64,000 nucleotides of DNA from NCBI RefSeq assembly GCF_000720475.1, contig NZ_JOAP01000025.1:124001-188000 (forward strand), written 5' to 3'. Below the pieces are notes generated by a model. It was not told the DNA's origin. It worked only from the letters and a program-made list of their open reading frames with translations, and made no database searches. Below, one piece after another: positions 52,070-59,387 of this stretch. Both the position numbers and the translations under genes were made by a program. Source of the DNA: Streptomyces aureocirculatus (GTDB lineage Bacteria > Actinomycetota > Actinomycetes > Streptomycetales > Streptomycetaceae). Within the stretch, counting starts at the first letter, position 1; every line of letters starts with the position of its first letter.

Positions 52070-52600
52070 ACGTCACCGAGTCCATGGTGCCGCAGGTTGG
52101 CGGGGGTGCCGCGGCCGGTGCGGGACGGGAGCTGTTCCACGGGGGTGTCCGTGTGCTCCAGGAGCCACTGGGCCCTGCGGACCCGGGCGCGCAGGAGGTA
52201 AGGGAGGGGGAGGGGGAGGGGGGAGGGTTTGGGGTGGGGGCGTGCAGGGTCTTTGACGGGGTCGGGAGCATCAGGAACAAGTGGCGGTCGGCCTCCCGCG
52301 CCACCGGGGACCCGTGGTCCTCCTCGATCATCCGTACGCAGACGTCCTTGCCGCCGAGCACCCCCGCCGACGTGAGGAACGGGCCGTCCGCCACGGCCCA
52401 GTCGCCGAGTTCGACGTCGGCCCCGGGATACCGGCGGGCCGGCTCCGCCGCGTGTGACCGGGCCGTGGTGGCCCTGCGGCCGTCGAGGAGGCCGGCCTCG
52501 GCCAGGGCGCCCGGGGTGCCGCCGACCCGGCCCCGGACGCCGGGGCGCCCTCCGAACAGCATCGCCGGGGTGGAAAGGTGCTGCGCGGGGACCCCGCAGG
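52070..52600 (-). pseudogene. decayed GlxA-type AraC-family regulator
   Basis: Minus-strand codons read ALAEAGLLDGRRATTARSHA, WAVADGPFLTSAGVLGGKDV and CVRMIEEDHGSPVAREADRH (DJ-1/PfpI-like domain of GlxA-family regulators), then in another frame LLRARVRRAQWLLEHTDTP VEQLPSRTG with NLRHHG (the AraC HTH end). The two parts are separated by a G-rich tract and a frameshift, most of the HTH is missing, and the N-terminal amidase fold is incomplete. No intact ORF exists. Confidence 0.75.
52203..52240 (+). other. G-quadruplex-forming tract
   Basis: GGGAGGGGGAGGGGGAGGGG followed by GGAGGGTTTGGGGTGGGGG: at least six G runs of three or more within 38 nt, on the + strand, inside the GlxA remnant. It is well above background G density and can fold as a G-quadruplex. 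Confidence 0.6.
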
Positions 52601-52814
52601 CCCCGGTCCGCATGGCCGGGCACGCCCCGCGGATCGGCGCGCACACCCGCCTCCTCGGCTTCGGTACGACGGTCGACGCCTTTGACCCCAAGGACTGGAA
52701 GTTCGCCGAGCGCCTCAAGCAGATGGACACCCGGCGGGCGCCCACTGCCGCGTGCCTCGACACCAAGGGCAGCAGCGAACTGTGCACGCGGAGCCGGGTC
52801 CCCGGCGCCATGGC

Positions 52815-53092
52815 GTCACCGTCCGCTCACGCTCGCCGACATCGCCGCGCACGCCCGGCTCAGCGTCCGCACGCTCCACCGCAGGTTCCGCGCGCACACC
52901 GGGCTCAGCCCGCTCCAGTACCTGCTCCGCGCCCGGCTCGACCTGGCCCGGCGCCTCCTGGAGCAGGAGGACGGCGCCACCGTCGAGGACATCGCAGCCC
53001 GTGCGGGGTTCGCGTCGTCGGCGAGCTTGCGCCGGCGCTTCCGGCAAGCGGCCGGCAGCACACCCCGGGCCTACCGTGCGGCGGCCCGATGA
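52815..53092 (+). pseudogene. AraC-family regulator C-terminal HTH fragment
   Basis: The + strand reads PLTLADIAAHARLSVRTLHR, RFRAHTGLSPLQYLLRARLD, LARRLLEQEDGATVEDIAAR and AGFASSASLRRRFRQAAGST to a TGA at 53090-53092: a complete double-HTH AraC domain with no N-terminal effector domain upstream. Just before it (about 52660-52790) another frame gives TTVDAFDPKDWKFAERLKQM, an unrelated protein-like remnant that I do not recognise. The region is a patchwork of gene ends. Confidence 0.65.
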
Positions 53093-53748
53093 GCCTCCGC
53101 CTGCAGATGGGCCTTCGCGTTGATCAGGGCCCGGGCGCGCAGCCTGCGCCACTCGGCGAGGTCGGCGCGGTGCCGGGTGCGGATCTCGGTCAGGGGTTCC
53201 TTGCGGAAGGACGCCTCCGGCTTGAGGTTGTTCACCACCGTGGAGACCCGGAACCAGCGGCGCTGGTCACCGTAGAGCGTGCGCTGGGCCGCGGCGAGGC
53301 AGCCGTCGGTGTGGGCGCGTACCGAGTATCCGGTGGGCAGTGTCAGCGACAGCTCCGTACGGCCCGTGCCGAACAGGGCCCGCGTCACCTGCTGCTGCCG
53401 GGCCGCGGACGACGGGCGGGCGCCGGGGCGCGGCGGGGCCAGGCCCTGCCGGGTCAGGCAGGCCTCGGTGAGGTCACGCTGCGCCGTCTTGATGACGTCG
53501 TTCGGGGGCATCGAGGTCGTCCGGGCGGGGGACGCGCAGCCCGCGACGGTCAGCACTGTCAGGGCCGTCAGGACGGCCAGGGCGGTGTGGACGGCGCGGG
53601 CGGACAGCCGGGCGAGGGCGCTCAGCGTACGCGGTCGCGGTCGCGATGACGTCAGCGGTCGGTGCGGGCAACGGTCCTTCGCCGGGCGCGGGTTGTGACT
53701 CCGCCCGGCTCGCGCCCCCGCTTCTCGTGGGGCGGCTTCGTAGCGCAT
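53071..53748 (-). CDS. putative lipoprotein of unknown function
   Basis: 225 codons from ATG 53748 (CCGGGAG 9 nt upstream). A long basic leader is followed by a hydrophobic segment and lipobox VLTALTVLTVAGCASPART (Cys near residue 71). The mature part (SMPPNDVIKTAQRDLTEACL; FRVSTVVNNLKPEASFRKEP) has two cysteines and no known domain. The long leader before the signal is unusual; a shorter unrecognised start may be used. It overlaps the AraC fragment end by 22 nt. Confidence 0.6.
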   Translation of the reverse strand: MRYEAAPREAGARAGRSHNPRPAKDRCPHRPLTSSRPRPRTLSALARLSARAVHTALAVLTALTVLTVAGCASPARTTSMPPNDVIKTAQRDLTEACLTRQGLAPPRPGARPSSAARQQQVTRALFGTGRTELSLTLPTGYSVRAHTDGCLAAAQRTLYGDQRRWFRVSTVVNNLKPEASFRKEPLTEIRTRHRADLAEWRRLRARALINAKAHLQAEAHRAAAR

Positions 53749-53859
53749 GCGGACGACTCCCGGGGCTGGTGCGGTGCACGGTGCAAGCGCACACTCCCCC
53801 GGGGCCGCCCGGATAAGCCCACTGTCACCCGGAACGGTGAGAAGTCGTACCGGGCGGCG

Positions 53860-54180
53860 CTACTTGCGCCCCTGCGCCTTCGGATGCGTACGGCGGTACC
53901 TGCGGTCCCAGCGCTCCTGGCGGTCGCGGCGGATGCGGTAGTCGCGGTACGTGGAGGGGATGCCCGCGCCTCCCACGCCGCCGGGCTTCGCGGTGCCGGG
54001 GGCGCCGGGGCCCGCGGCCGTCGCGCCCGCCCCGGCGCCGGTGGGGCCGGTCCTGGCCGGGCCGCCGTCGAACCGGCGGACGAGGAAGTAGACGAGAGCG
54101 GCTGCGGCGAGCCACAGCAGGGGTTGGTTGAAGCCCAGGGCGATGAGAATGACGACCAGGGCGATGACAAGAACGGTCAT
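53860..54180 (-). CDS. small two-helix membrane protein
   Basis: A 106-residue protein. MTVLVIALVVILIALGFNQP and LLWLAAAALVYFLVRRF are two adjacent membrane helices; the rest is a Gly/Ala/Pro linker and a basic C-terminus (YRDYRIRRDRQERWDRRYRR). GGAGGT lies 7 nt before the ATG. Similar small proteins are common in Streptomyces and have no known function. Confidence 0.75.
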   Translation of the reverse strand: MTVLVIALVVILIALGFNQPLLWLAAAALVYFLVRRFDGGPARTGPTGAGAGATAAGPGAPGTAKPGGVGGAGIPSTYRDYRIRRDRQERWDRRYRRTHPKAQGRK

Positions 54181-54383
54181 GGGTGTACCTCCGCATGCTG
54201 GAACGCGGGGGCCGGGTTCGATGGACGGGGCCGCGCGGGCTCTGGGCGGGGCCTGGCCACCTGAGCGCGGGGCCCGGTGGGCTGGTTCGTGCACGGGCCG
54301 ACGCCGTCCGACGTGGGCCGACAGCGGCCGTTGAGGGCTGGACTTTCCCTCGTAGGCGAGTCAACGCCCGCCCTCACCGCCTG

Positions 54384-54743
54384 TCAATGCTCCTCGGGCG
54401 AGGCGCCGGACGGGGGCTTGTGCACGTACTTGAGCATCGTCCGGGTATCCACCGCGTCGGGGCCCGAAACCTGCTTCCAGAATCGGTGACAACTCACGAA
54501 GACCGCCAACTCCCGTTCCCGGGCGCGCAGTTTCTCGACCTCGGCCTGTTCGTCCGGCGTCCAGCCGGGCGATGCGGGGCGCTCCACCTTGCGCCAGCCG
54601 TGGTCGTCGCTGAAGCCGTCGTGGGGCTCGACGGACCAGGGCAGTCGCTTCAGCAGGGCGTGCAGCTCGGATCTGACCTGGTGCAGCTCCTCCTGTCCTG
54701 CGAGGAGGTCGCTCGGGAACTCATGCTCGGGGGTTGCGGACAC
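54384..54743 (-). CDS. 119-residue hypothetical protein
   Basis: GTG 54743 with AGGAG about 13 nt upstream. SATPEHEFPSDLLAGQEELH, VRSELHALLKRLPWSVEPHD, then a helix EQAEVEKLRARERELAVFVS. Soluble, charged, no known motif. Divergent from the DUF2277 gene at 54861. Function unknown. Confidence 0.65.
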   Translation of the reverse strand: MSATPEHEFPSDLLAGQEELHQVRSELHALLKRLPWSVEPHDGFSDDHGWRKVERPASPGWTPDEQAEVEKLRARERELAVFVSCHRFWKQVSGPDAVDTRTMLKYVHKPPSGASPEEH

Positions 54744-54860
54744 TCCGCGATAGTACTCCTGTTCGAATTTGATGGGCGAGAGCCGTACGGGTGACTTGTG
54801 GCCGCGGTCGTCGGCTGTGACCGGTTCCCATCGGGGGCCCGTACGCGCGAAGCTGGGGGC

Positions 54861-55100
54861 ATGTGCCGCAGCATCAAGACCCTTCGCCCGCCCGTGCTCC
54901 CCGAGAAGGCCACCGAGGAGGAGATCCGGGCCGCCGCGCTCCAGTACGTGCGCAAGGTCTCCGGGTTCCGGGCCCCGGCCGCCCACAATCGCGAGGTCTT
55001 CGACCGCGCCGTCGACGCCGTCGCCGAGGCGACGGCGGACCTCCTCGCCCACCTGGAGGTGCGCGGGGCGGCGAGCGCCGGAGACCACGCCGCCACGTAA
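54861..55100 (+). CDS. DUF2277 family protein
   Basis: A 79-residue protein. MCRSIKTLRPPVLPEKATEE and AALQYVRKVSGFRAPAAHNR match DUF2277, which always starts MCR(S/N)IK and is thought to bind DNA or metal but is uncharacterised. GGGGGC precedes the ATG. Confidence 0.9.
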   Translation: MCRSIKTLRPPVLPEKATEEEIRAAALQYVRKVSGFRAPAAHNREVFDRAVDAVAEATADLLAHLEVRGAASAGDHAAT

Positions 55101-55120
55101 GCGGAAGCCCCGCGCCCCGT

Positions 55121-55189
55121 ACCTCGCGCCCCGTACCCGTACCTCGCGCCCCGTACCCGTACCTCGTACCTCTAGGTCGGGGTACGAGG
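55121..55189. repeat. 20-bp tandem duplication and hairpin between convergent genes
   Basis: ACCTCGCGCCCCGTACCCGT occurs at 55121-55140 and 55141-55160. Next, CTCGTACC (55163-55170) pairs with GGTACGAG (55181-55188) to make an 8-bp stem, a probable shared terminator of the DUF2277 and DedA genes. Confidence 0.6.
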
Positions 55190-55200
55190 AGCAGCGGGCC

Positions 55201-55821
55201 TCAGCCCGCGGTCCGCTCCCGCGGTCGCCGCACCAGGAACGCCGCCCCCGCCCCCGCCGCGAACAGCGCGAACACCGAGACGCCCGTAGCCAGCCAGGTC
55301 GCGCCGAGCCACTGGCCGCCGAAGTAGCCGAGGCCCACGCTGTAGCCGGCCCAGGCCACGCCCGCGAGCGCCGACCACGGCAGGAACTCGCGCACCGTGC
55401 GGTGTGCCGCGCCCGCGCCAAGCGAGACGATCGAGCGGCCCGCGGGGGCGAAGCGGGCGATGACGAAGAGGACGCCGCCGCCGCGGGCGAGGGCAGTGCC
55501 GAGCCGTTCCTGGGCGCTGGTCAGCCGCCGGGAGCGGGCGATGGCACGGTCGAGGCGCGCACCGCCCCGCCAGGCGAGGCGGTAGGCGACGAGGTCACCG
55601 AGCACGGAGGCGGTAGCGGCGCAGAGCATCAGAAGCAGGATGTCCGGGACGTCCCGCGGCACGCGCCCGGTGCCGGAACCGGCCGCCGCGGCCGCCGTGG
55701 CCGCGGTGATGACGAGCACCCCGCTCGGCAGCAGCGGCAGGAACACGTCGAACAGGACGGAGAGCGCCACGACCGCGTAGATCCATGGGCTGCCGGTCAG
55801 CGCCCCCACACTCTCCAACAC
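55201..55821 (-). CDS. DedA/VTT-domain membrane protein
   Basis: A 206-residue membrane protein. Helices at about 7-45 (YAVVALSVLFDVFLPLLPSG), 60-85, 130-155 and 165-195; the loop FVIARFAPAGRSIVSLGAGA carries the conserved R-F-x-P-x-x-R of DedA proteins. DedA proteins move lipid carriers (undecaprenyl phosphate) or lipids across the membrane. GTG 55821 with GGGGAG 7-12 nt upstream is preferred over 55857. Confidence 0.85.
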   Translation of the reverse strand: MLESVGALTGSPWIYAVVALSVLFDVFLPLLPSGVLVITAATAAAAAGSGTGRVPRDVPDILLLMLCAATASVLGDLVAYRLAWRGGARLDRAIARSRRLTSAQERLGTALARGGGVLFVIARFAPAGRSIVSLGAGAAHRTVREFLPWSALAGVAWAGYSVGLGYFGGQWLGATWLATGVSVFALFAAGAGAAFLVRRPRERTAG

Positions 55822-56075
55822 CGATAACTCCCCGTGACTCCCCGGTCGGCAACTCATTCGCCGCGATGGCGCGGGGAGCGGCGGGTGGCGGCCTGATGAC
55901 AGCGGTACAGCGTACGCCGGACTGTCGTCCGTAGATCCACTGGGGGCTCAGATGTTCGCTACATCACGTTCACCCAACTGCTGTCCCTGGTGGGGCGGTC
56001 GCCCCGGATGTCCCGTACGAACGGAGCAGAAGCGCACACAACGGGCGTTCGACGGCGATACGAGGAGACTCGACG

Positions 56076-56624
56076 ATGGTGGCAGGAATACTGACCGCGG
56101 CCGTGGCGGCCGCCGTGCTCACGGCGAGCGGCGGCGCACCGGGTGACGGCGTCGACTGTGTGCGCGCGGAAGGGCGGTTCGCGCCGTCCAAGGCGCACTC
56201 GCCCGCCCTCACCTACGACCGGAACCTCGTGCCTCCCGGTGCCCGGCTCCAGGTCACGCAGCGCCACGAGCACGGTGGCACCCGGGTCGGCCTGCGGGTC
56301 CAAGGCGTGCGGGCGGGCCATGCGTTCGGTGTGCACGTCCACCGCAAGCCGTGCGGCGTCGACCCCGAAGCGGCTGGGGGGCACTACCAGAACCACCCGG
56401 ATCCGGTGCAGCCGTCGAAGGATCCGGCCTATGTGAATCCGGACAACGAGGTGTGGCTGGACTTCACCGCGCGCCGCGACGGTTCGGGGGCGGCGTCGGC
56501 GGTCCACTCCTGGAACTTCAGGCCCGGCGCGGCGGCATCGGTGGTGCTGCACCGCGAACAGGGCGGCGCGGGGAAGCGGGTGGCGTGCTTCACCGTGCCG
56601 TTCGAGCCGCGCGCCGGGAAGTGA
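56076..56624 (+). CDS. secreted superoxide-dismutase-like (SodC fold) protein
   Basis: A 182-residue exported protein. Hydrophobic signal MVAGILTAAVAAAVLTASGG, then a SodC-like beta-barrel: AGHAFGVHVHRKPCGVD gives two copper histidines, and AGGHYQNHPDPVQPS a third. The usual zinc segment (H...GDL) reads NPDNEVWLDFTARR and the late copper His is in VVLHREQGG. ATG with CGAGGAG 9 nt upstream. Copper-only or inactive SOD are both possible. Confidence 0.78.
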   Translation: MVAGILTAAVAAAVLTASGGAPGDGVDCVRAEGRFAPSKAHSPALTYDRNLVPPGARLQVTQRHEHGGTRVGLRVQGVRAGHAFGVHVHRKPCGVDPEAAGGHYQNHPDPVQPSKDPAYVNPDNEVWLDFTARRDGSGAASAVHSWNFRPGAAASVVLHREQGGAGKRVACFTVPFEPRAGK

Positions 56625-56630
56625 GCGCGC

Positions 56631-56679
56631 GGCGCCCCCTTCCTCCGTAGCGGGAACCGCATACGGAGCAGGGGGCGCC
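56631..56679. terminator. bidirectional terminator between SOD-like and DoxX genes
   Basis: GGCGCCCCCT (56631-56640) pairs with AGGGGGCGCC (56670-56679), and inside CTCCGTA (56643-56649) pairs with TACGGAG (56662-56668), 17 bp in all with one small internal loop. Confidence 0.8.
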
Positions 56680-56722
56680 GTCCGTGCGCCGTGCGGGTCG
56701 GGCCGGTGCGGGCCGGTGCGGG

Positions 56723-57181
56723 TCAGGCCGCGACCGGCGTGCGCTCCGCGTCCGCGGCCTTCGGCTCCCGCTCGCGGCGGACTGAGGCGATCACCCGGTC
56801 GAGACCGAACGCGCCGGAGCCGGTGAACACGAGCAGCAGGAGGGCCCAGCAGAACATCGCCGAGGCCTCGCCGCCGTTCTCCATCGGCCACAGCGCCTCC
56901 GGCTGGTGCACCTTGAAGTAGGCGTACGCCATCGAGCCCGACGACACGAGCGCCGCCGCGCGGGTGCCGAGGCCGAGCAGGACCAGGCTGCCGCCGACGA
57001 GCTGGATGACCGCCGCGTACCAACCGGGCCAGGTGCCGGCGTCGATGGTGCCGCCGGCGCCGTCGGCGCCGCCGAGGGCGCCGAAGAGGGAGGCGGCGCC
57101 GTGGCATGCGAAGAGCAGTCCGACGACGATGCGGAAGAGGCCGAGGGCGTAGGGCTGGGCGCTGTCCAGACGTCCAGTCAT
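56723..57181 (-). CDS. DoxX-family membrane protein
   Basis: A 152-residue protein with four helices: YALGLFRIVVGLLFACHGAA, WPGWYAAVIQLVGGSLVLLG, AAALVSSGSMAYAYFKVHQP and AMFCWALLLLVFTGSGAFGL, the DoxX pattern. DoxX proteins are membrane partners in redox stress responses. GGAGTC upstream of the ATG. A clear promoter/operator dyad lies at 57240-57269. Confidence 0.88.
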   Translation of the reverse strand: MTGRLDSAQPYALGLFRIVVGLLFACHGAASLFGALGGADGAGGTIDAGTWPGWYAAVIQLVGGSLVLLGLGTRAAALVSSGSMAYAYFKVHQPEALWPMENGGEASAMFCWALLLLVFTGSGAFGLDRVIASVRREREPKAADAERTPVAA

Positions 57182-57239
57182 GGTGGGGGACTCCTTCGGT
57201 CTTGACCGGTTCGGGGACGGGAACCGATCGGGAGTCCCA

Positions 57240-57269
57240 AGATTAGGTCCGCCTAATTAGTACTTGCAA
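57240..57269 (-). promoter_or_regulatory. promoter with overlapping palindromic operator for the DoxX gene
   Basis: On the minus strand TTGCAA (57269-57264) and TAATCT (57245-57240) are 18 bp apart. The dyad ATTAGG (57242-57247)/CCTAAT (57252-57257), with a 4-nt centre, overlaps the -10, the position of a repressor site. It also covers the stop codon of the convergent-side gene at 57253. It resembles half of an iron box but the spacing differs, so the regulator is unknown. Confidence 0.55.
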
Positions 57270-59199
57270 CTTCAACATCTGAGTGTTTCGTGAGAATCTC
57301 CCGCCCCGGGTCGTCGCACCCGGAAGGCGACACCACCGCCCGCAGCGCGGCCCGCGCCACCGCGTCCGCGTCGGACAGCGTCACCGAGTCCACCCCCGGC
57401 CGCGCCCCCGCCGCCGTCACCCAGTGCACCCCCTCCGTCGGCACTCCGAACGCGAACCGGCGCGGGTGCGGTCGCCCCGCGCCGTCGATCAGGTGGTACG
57501 GCCGCGGCGTCACGTCGAGCCCGCCCGTCTCGTAGCCGTCCACGGTGTGCGGTCGGCACTGTCCGGCGGCGAGGAGCCCCGCGAGCAGCGCGTCCCCGGT
57601 GCGCCGCAGGTCCGGCTCGGGCAGCCGCGCCTCGATCAGGGTGGTCGCCCGCACCCCGGAGCCCGGCACGTCCGGGGAGTGCGCGAGGAACGCACCGTCC
57701 GCGCAGCGCACGTCGAGGCGCGGGCCGATGACCTCCACGACGCCCGCCTCGATCAGCGCGGTCAGCTCCTCGATGCGGCGCCGCGGCGGGCCGATCGACA
57801 GGAAGGCGTTGAGGGGCGTGTACCAGCCGTCCAACTGGGCCCGGCGCGAGGCGCCCGAAAGGCCGCCGTGGTCGACGACGAGGCGCAGTTCGTTGCGCAG
57901 GTCGCGGAGCACGTCGAGGGCCGCCTTGAGCGGGCCCGCCACATTGCCGAGCGCGGCCTGCGCGACGTCCTCGCGCAGGTGGTCGAGCAGCCAGGCGCGG
58001 TGGTCGCCCGGGGAGCGGAAGACACGCCCCCCGTGCGGCCGAGCGAGCCGCTCCCAGGACCAGCGGTCGTCGGGAGCGAACCCGGACCCGTCCAGGACGG
58101 CGGCCTCCTCGGGGCTGCCGGGCGCGGTGTCGAGGAACCGGTCGGGGAAGGCACGGGCCCGGTCCGCCGCGCCGGAGGCGTCAAGCCGCGCCGTGTAGTA
58201 GACCGTCTCGACCTCCTTGGCGATCAGCGGCCAGACCTCGGCGCGGAAGTCGGGCGCGTCCCCGCTGTCCGCGCGCTTGCGGAACCGGGCGATGGCCTCC
58301 GGGGTGAGGACCACGGGCCGGTGCCGCCCGTAGGGGCCCTTGGCGTTGTCACCGCGCGCCTGGTACGGGACACCGCGGCGCGAACCGGCGTACAGGCGCG
58401 GCTCGCTGCCCGCGGGCACATAGCGCAGGGCGCCGCTCCCGCTCCCGCCGCCGTCGCCGGGCACGAAGCGGCCGCCGCGCCCCACGGTCAGGAGCGCCAT
58501 GTGGTCGAAGAAGTTCAGGCCGAGCCCGCGCAGCAGCACCGGTTCGCCGGGCGCGACCGCGCTCAGGTCGACGTCGGCGGGGTTGGCGGGCGGGAGGTGG
58601 CGCAGACCGTGCCGGGCGGCGTACGCGGACAGCTCCGCCAGGGCAGGTTCCGCGGTCGTCGGCAGGTGGCCCTGGGTGAGGACGACGGCACAGAGCCCGG
58701 ACAGGGTCTTGGCGTCGTCGAGCGCGAGGGTCTGGAGGCCGTCCGGCGCCTGGGTCAGAGCGACCGCGCGGGCGGTGTGCGGGACGACGCGGACACCGCC
58801 GGGGGCCGTGGCCGCGGTGCGGGCGAAGAACCACTCCAGATAGCGGCCGTAGTCGGCGCGCGTCGGATAGTCGTCGGGGCCGAGCCCCGGCAGATGCCCG
58901 CGGGCGGCCCACTCGTACAGGCTCGGCCCCGGCCGCACCGGCCCCGCGCAGTCGACGCTCGCGTCGGTGAACAGCGTCACCTGGGAAGCGACGGTGTTCA
59001 TCAGGAGCTCGGACGGCTGGGCGGTGCGCCAGACCCGCCCCGGGCCCGGGGGCGCCGGGTCGATCACGTGGACCGTGAGGCGCGCCCCCAGGGGCAGCAG
59101 TTCGGCGGCCGACGCGCACAGGCGCTCCAGGACGCTGGTGCCGCGTGGCCCCGCGCCGACGACGGCTATGGAAGGGTCAGCGGGCGGGGCAGCAGACAA
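57253..59199 (-). CDS. FAD/NAD(P)-binding protein (NAD_binding_9 type)
   Basis: A 648-residue flavoprotein. PSIAVVGAGPRGTSVLERLC (about 9-28) is a Rossmann GxGxxG loop; RVWRTAQPSELLMNTVASQV is the second conserved block of the NAD_binding_9 group; VLLRGLGLNFFDHMALLTVG (about 219-238) is the second dinucleotide site. Many streptomycete proteins of this size and type are annotated only as FAD/NAD(P)-binding; some lie in biosynthetic clusters, none is evident here. A TTG start at 59199 with GGGAG 9 nt upstream is used. Confidence 0.82.
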   Translation of the reverse strand: MSAAPPADPSIAVVGAGPRGTSVLERLCASAAELLPLGARLTVHVIDPAPPGPGRVWRTAQPSELLMNTVASQVTLFTDASVDCAGPVRPGPSLYEWAARGHLPGLGPDDYPTRADYGRYLEWFFARTAATAPGGVRVVPHTARAVALTQAPDGLQTLALDDAKTLSGLCAVVLTQGHLPTTAEPALAELSAYAARHGLRHLPPANPADVDLSAVAPGEPVLLRGLGLNFFDHMALLTVGRGGRFVPGDGGGSGSGALRYVPAGSEPRLYAGSRRGVPYQARGDNAKGPYGRHRPVVLTPEAIARFRKRADSGDAPDFRAEVWPLIAKEVETVYYTARLDASGAADRARAFPDRFLDTAPGSPEEAAVLDGSGFAPDDRWSWERLARPHGGRVFRSPGDHRAWLLDHLREDVAQAALGNVAGPLKAALDVLRDLRNELRLVVDHGGLSGASRRAQLDGWYTPLNAFLSIGPPRRRIEELTALIEAGVVEVIGPRLDVRCADGAFLAHSPDVPGSGVRATTLIEARLPEPDLRRTGDALLAGLLAAGQCRPHTVDGYETGGLDVTPRPYHLIDGAGRPHPRRFAFGVPTEGVHWVTAAGARPGVDSVTLSDADAVARAALRAVVSPSGCDDPGREILTKHSDVEVASTN

Positions 59200-59202
59200 G
59201 GG

Positions 59203-59374
59203 CGTGACTCCCGGTACGGATCGTGACTTCCGGTACGGATCGTGCCCCCGGCGGACGTGGGGACCGGGACATCATGCCGCCGGGAGCGGCATTGCCGGAC
59301 CCCGCTTGGAGGATCGTCATCCGGTTGTGGCCCGAGTCACGCCCACAGAAGTGGCCCGAGTCACGCCCACGGAA
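59203..59374. repeat. two tandem duplications upstream of the FAD protein gene
   Basis: CGTGACTCCCGGTACGGAT (59203-59221) is repeated with one change at 59222-59240. Further on, a 24-bp unit beginning GTGGCCCGAGTCACGCCCAC is present at 59327-59350 and 59351-59374. The first array overlaps the ribosome-binding region of the 59199 start. Confidence 0.7.
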
Positions 59375-59387
59375 AGGGCATACCGGC

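Noticed and set aside
57240..57260. ATTAGG/CCTAAT dyad as a DmdR/IdeR iron box
   Set aside because: Iron boxes are 19 bp with arms further apart; only half-site similarity remains, so it is reported only as an operator of unknown type.
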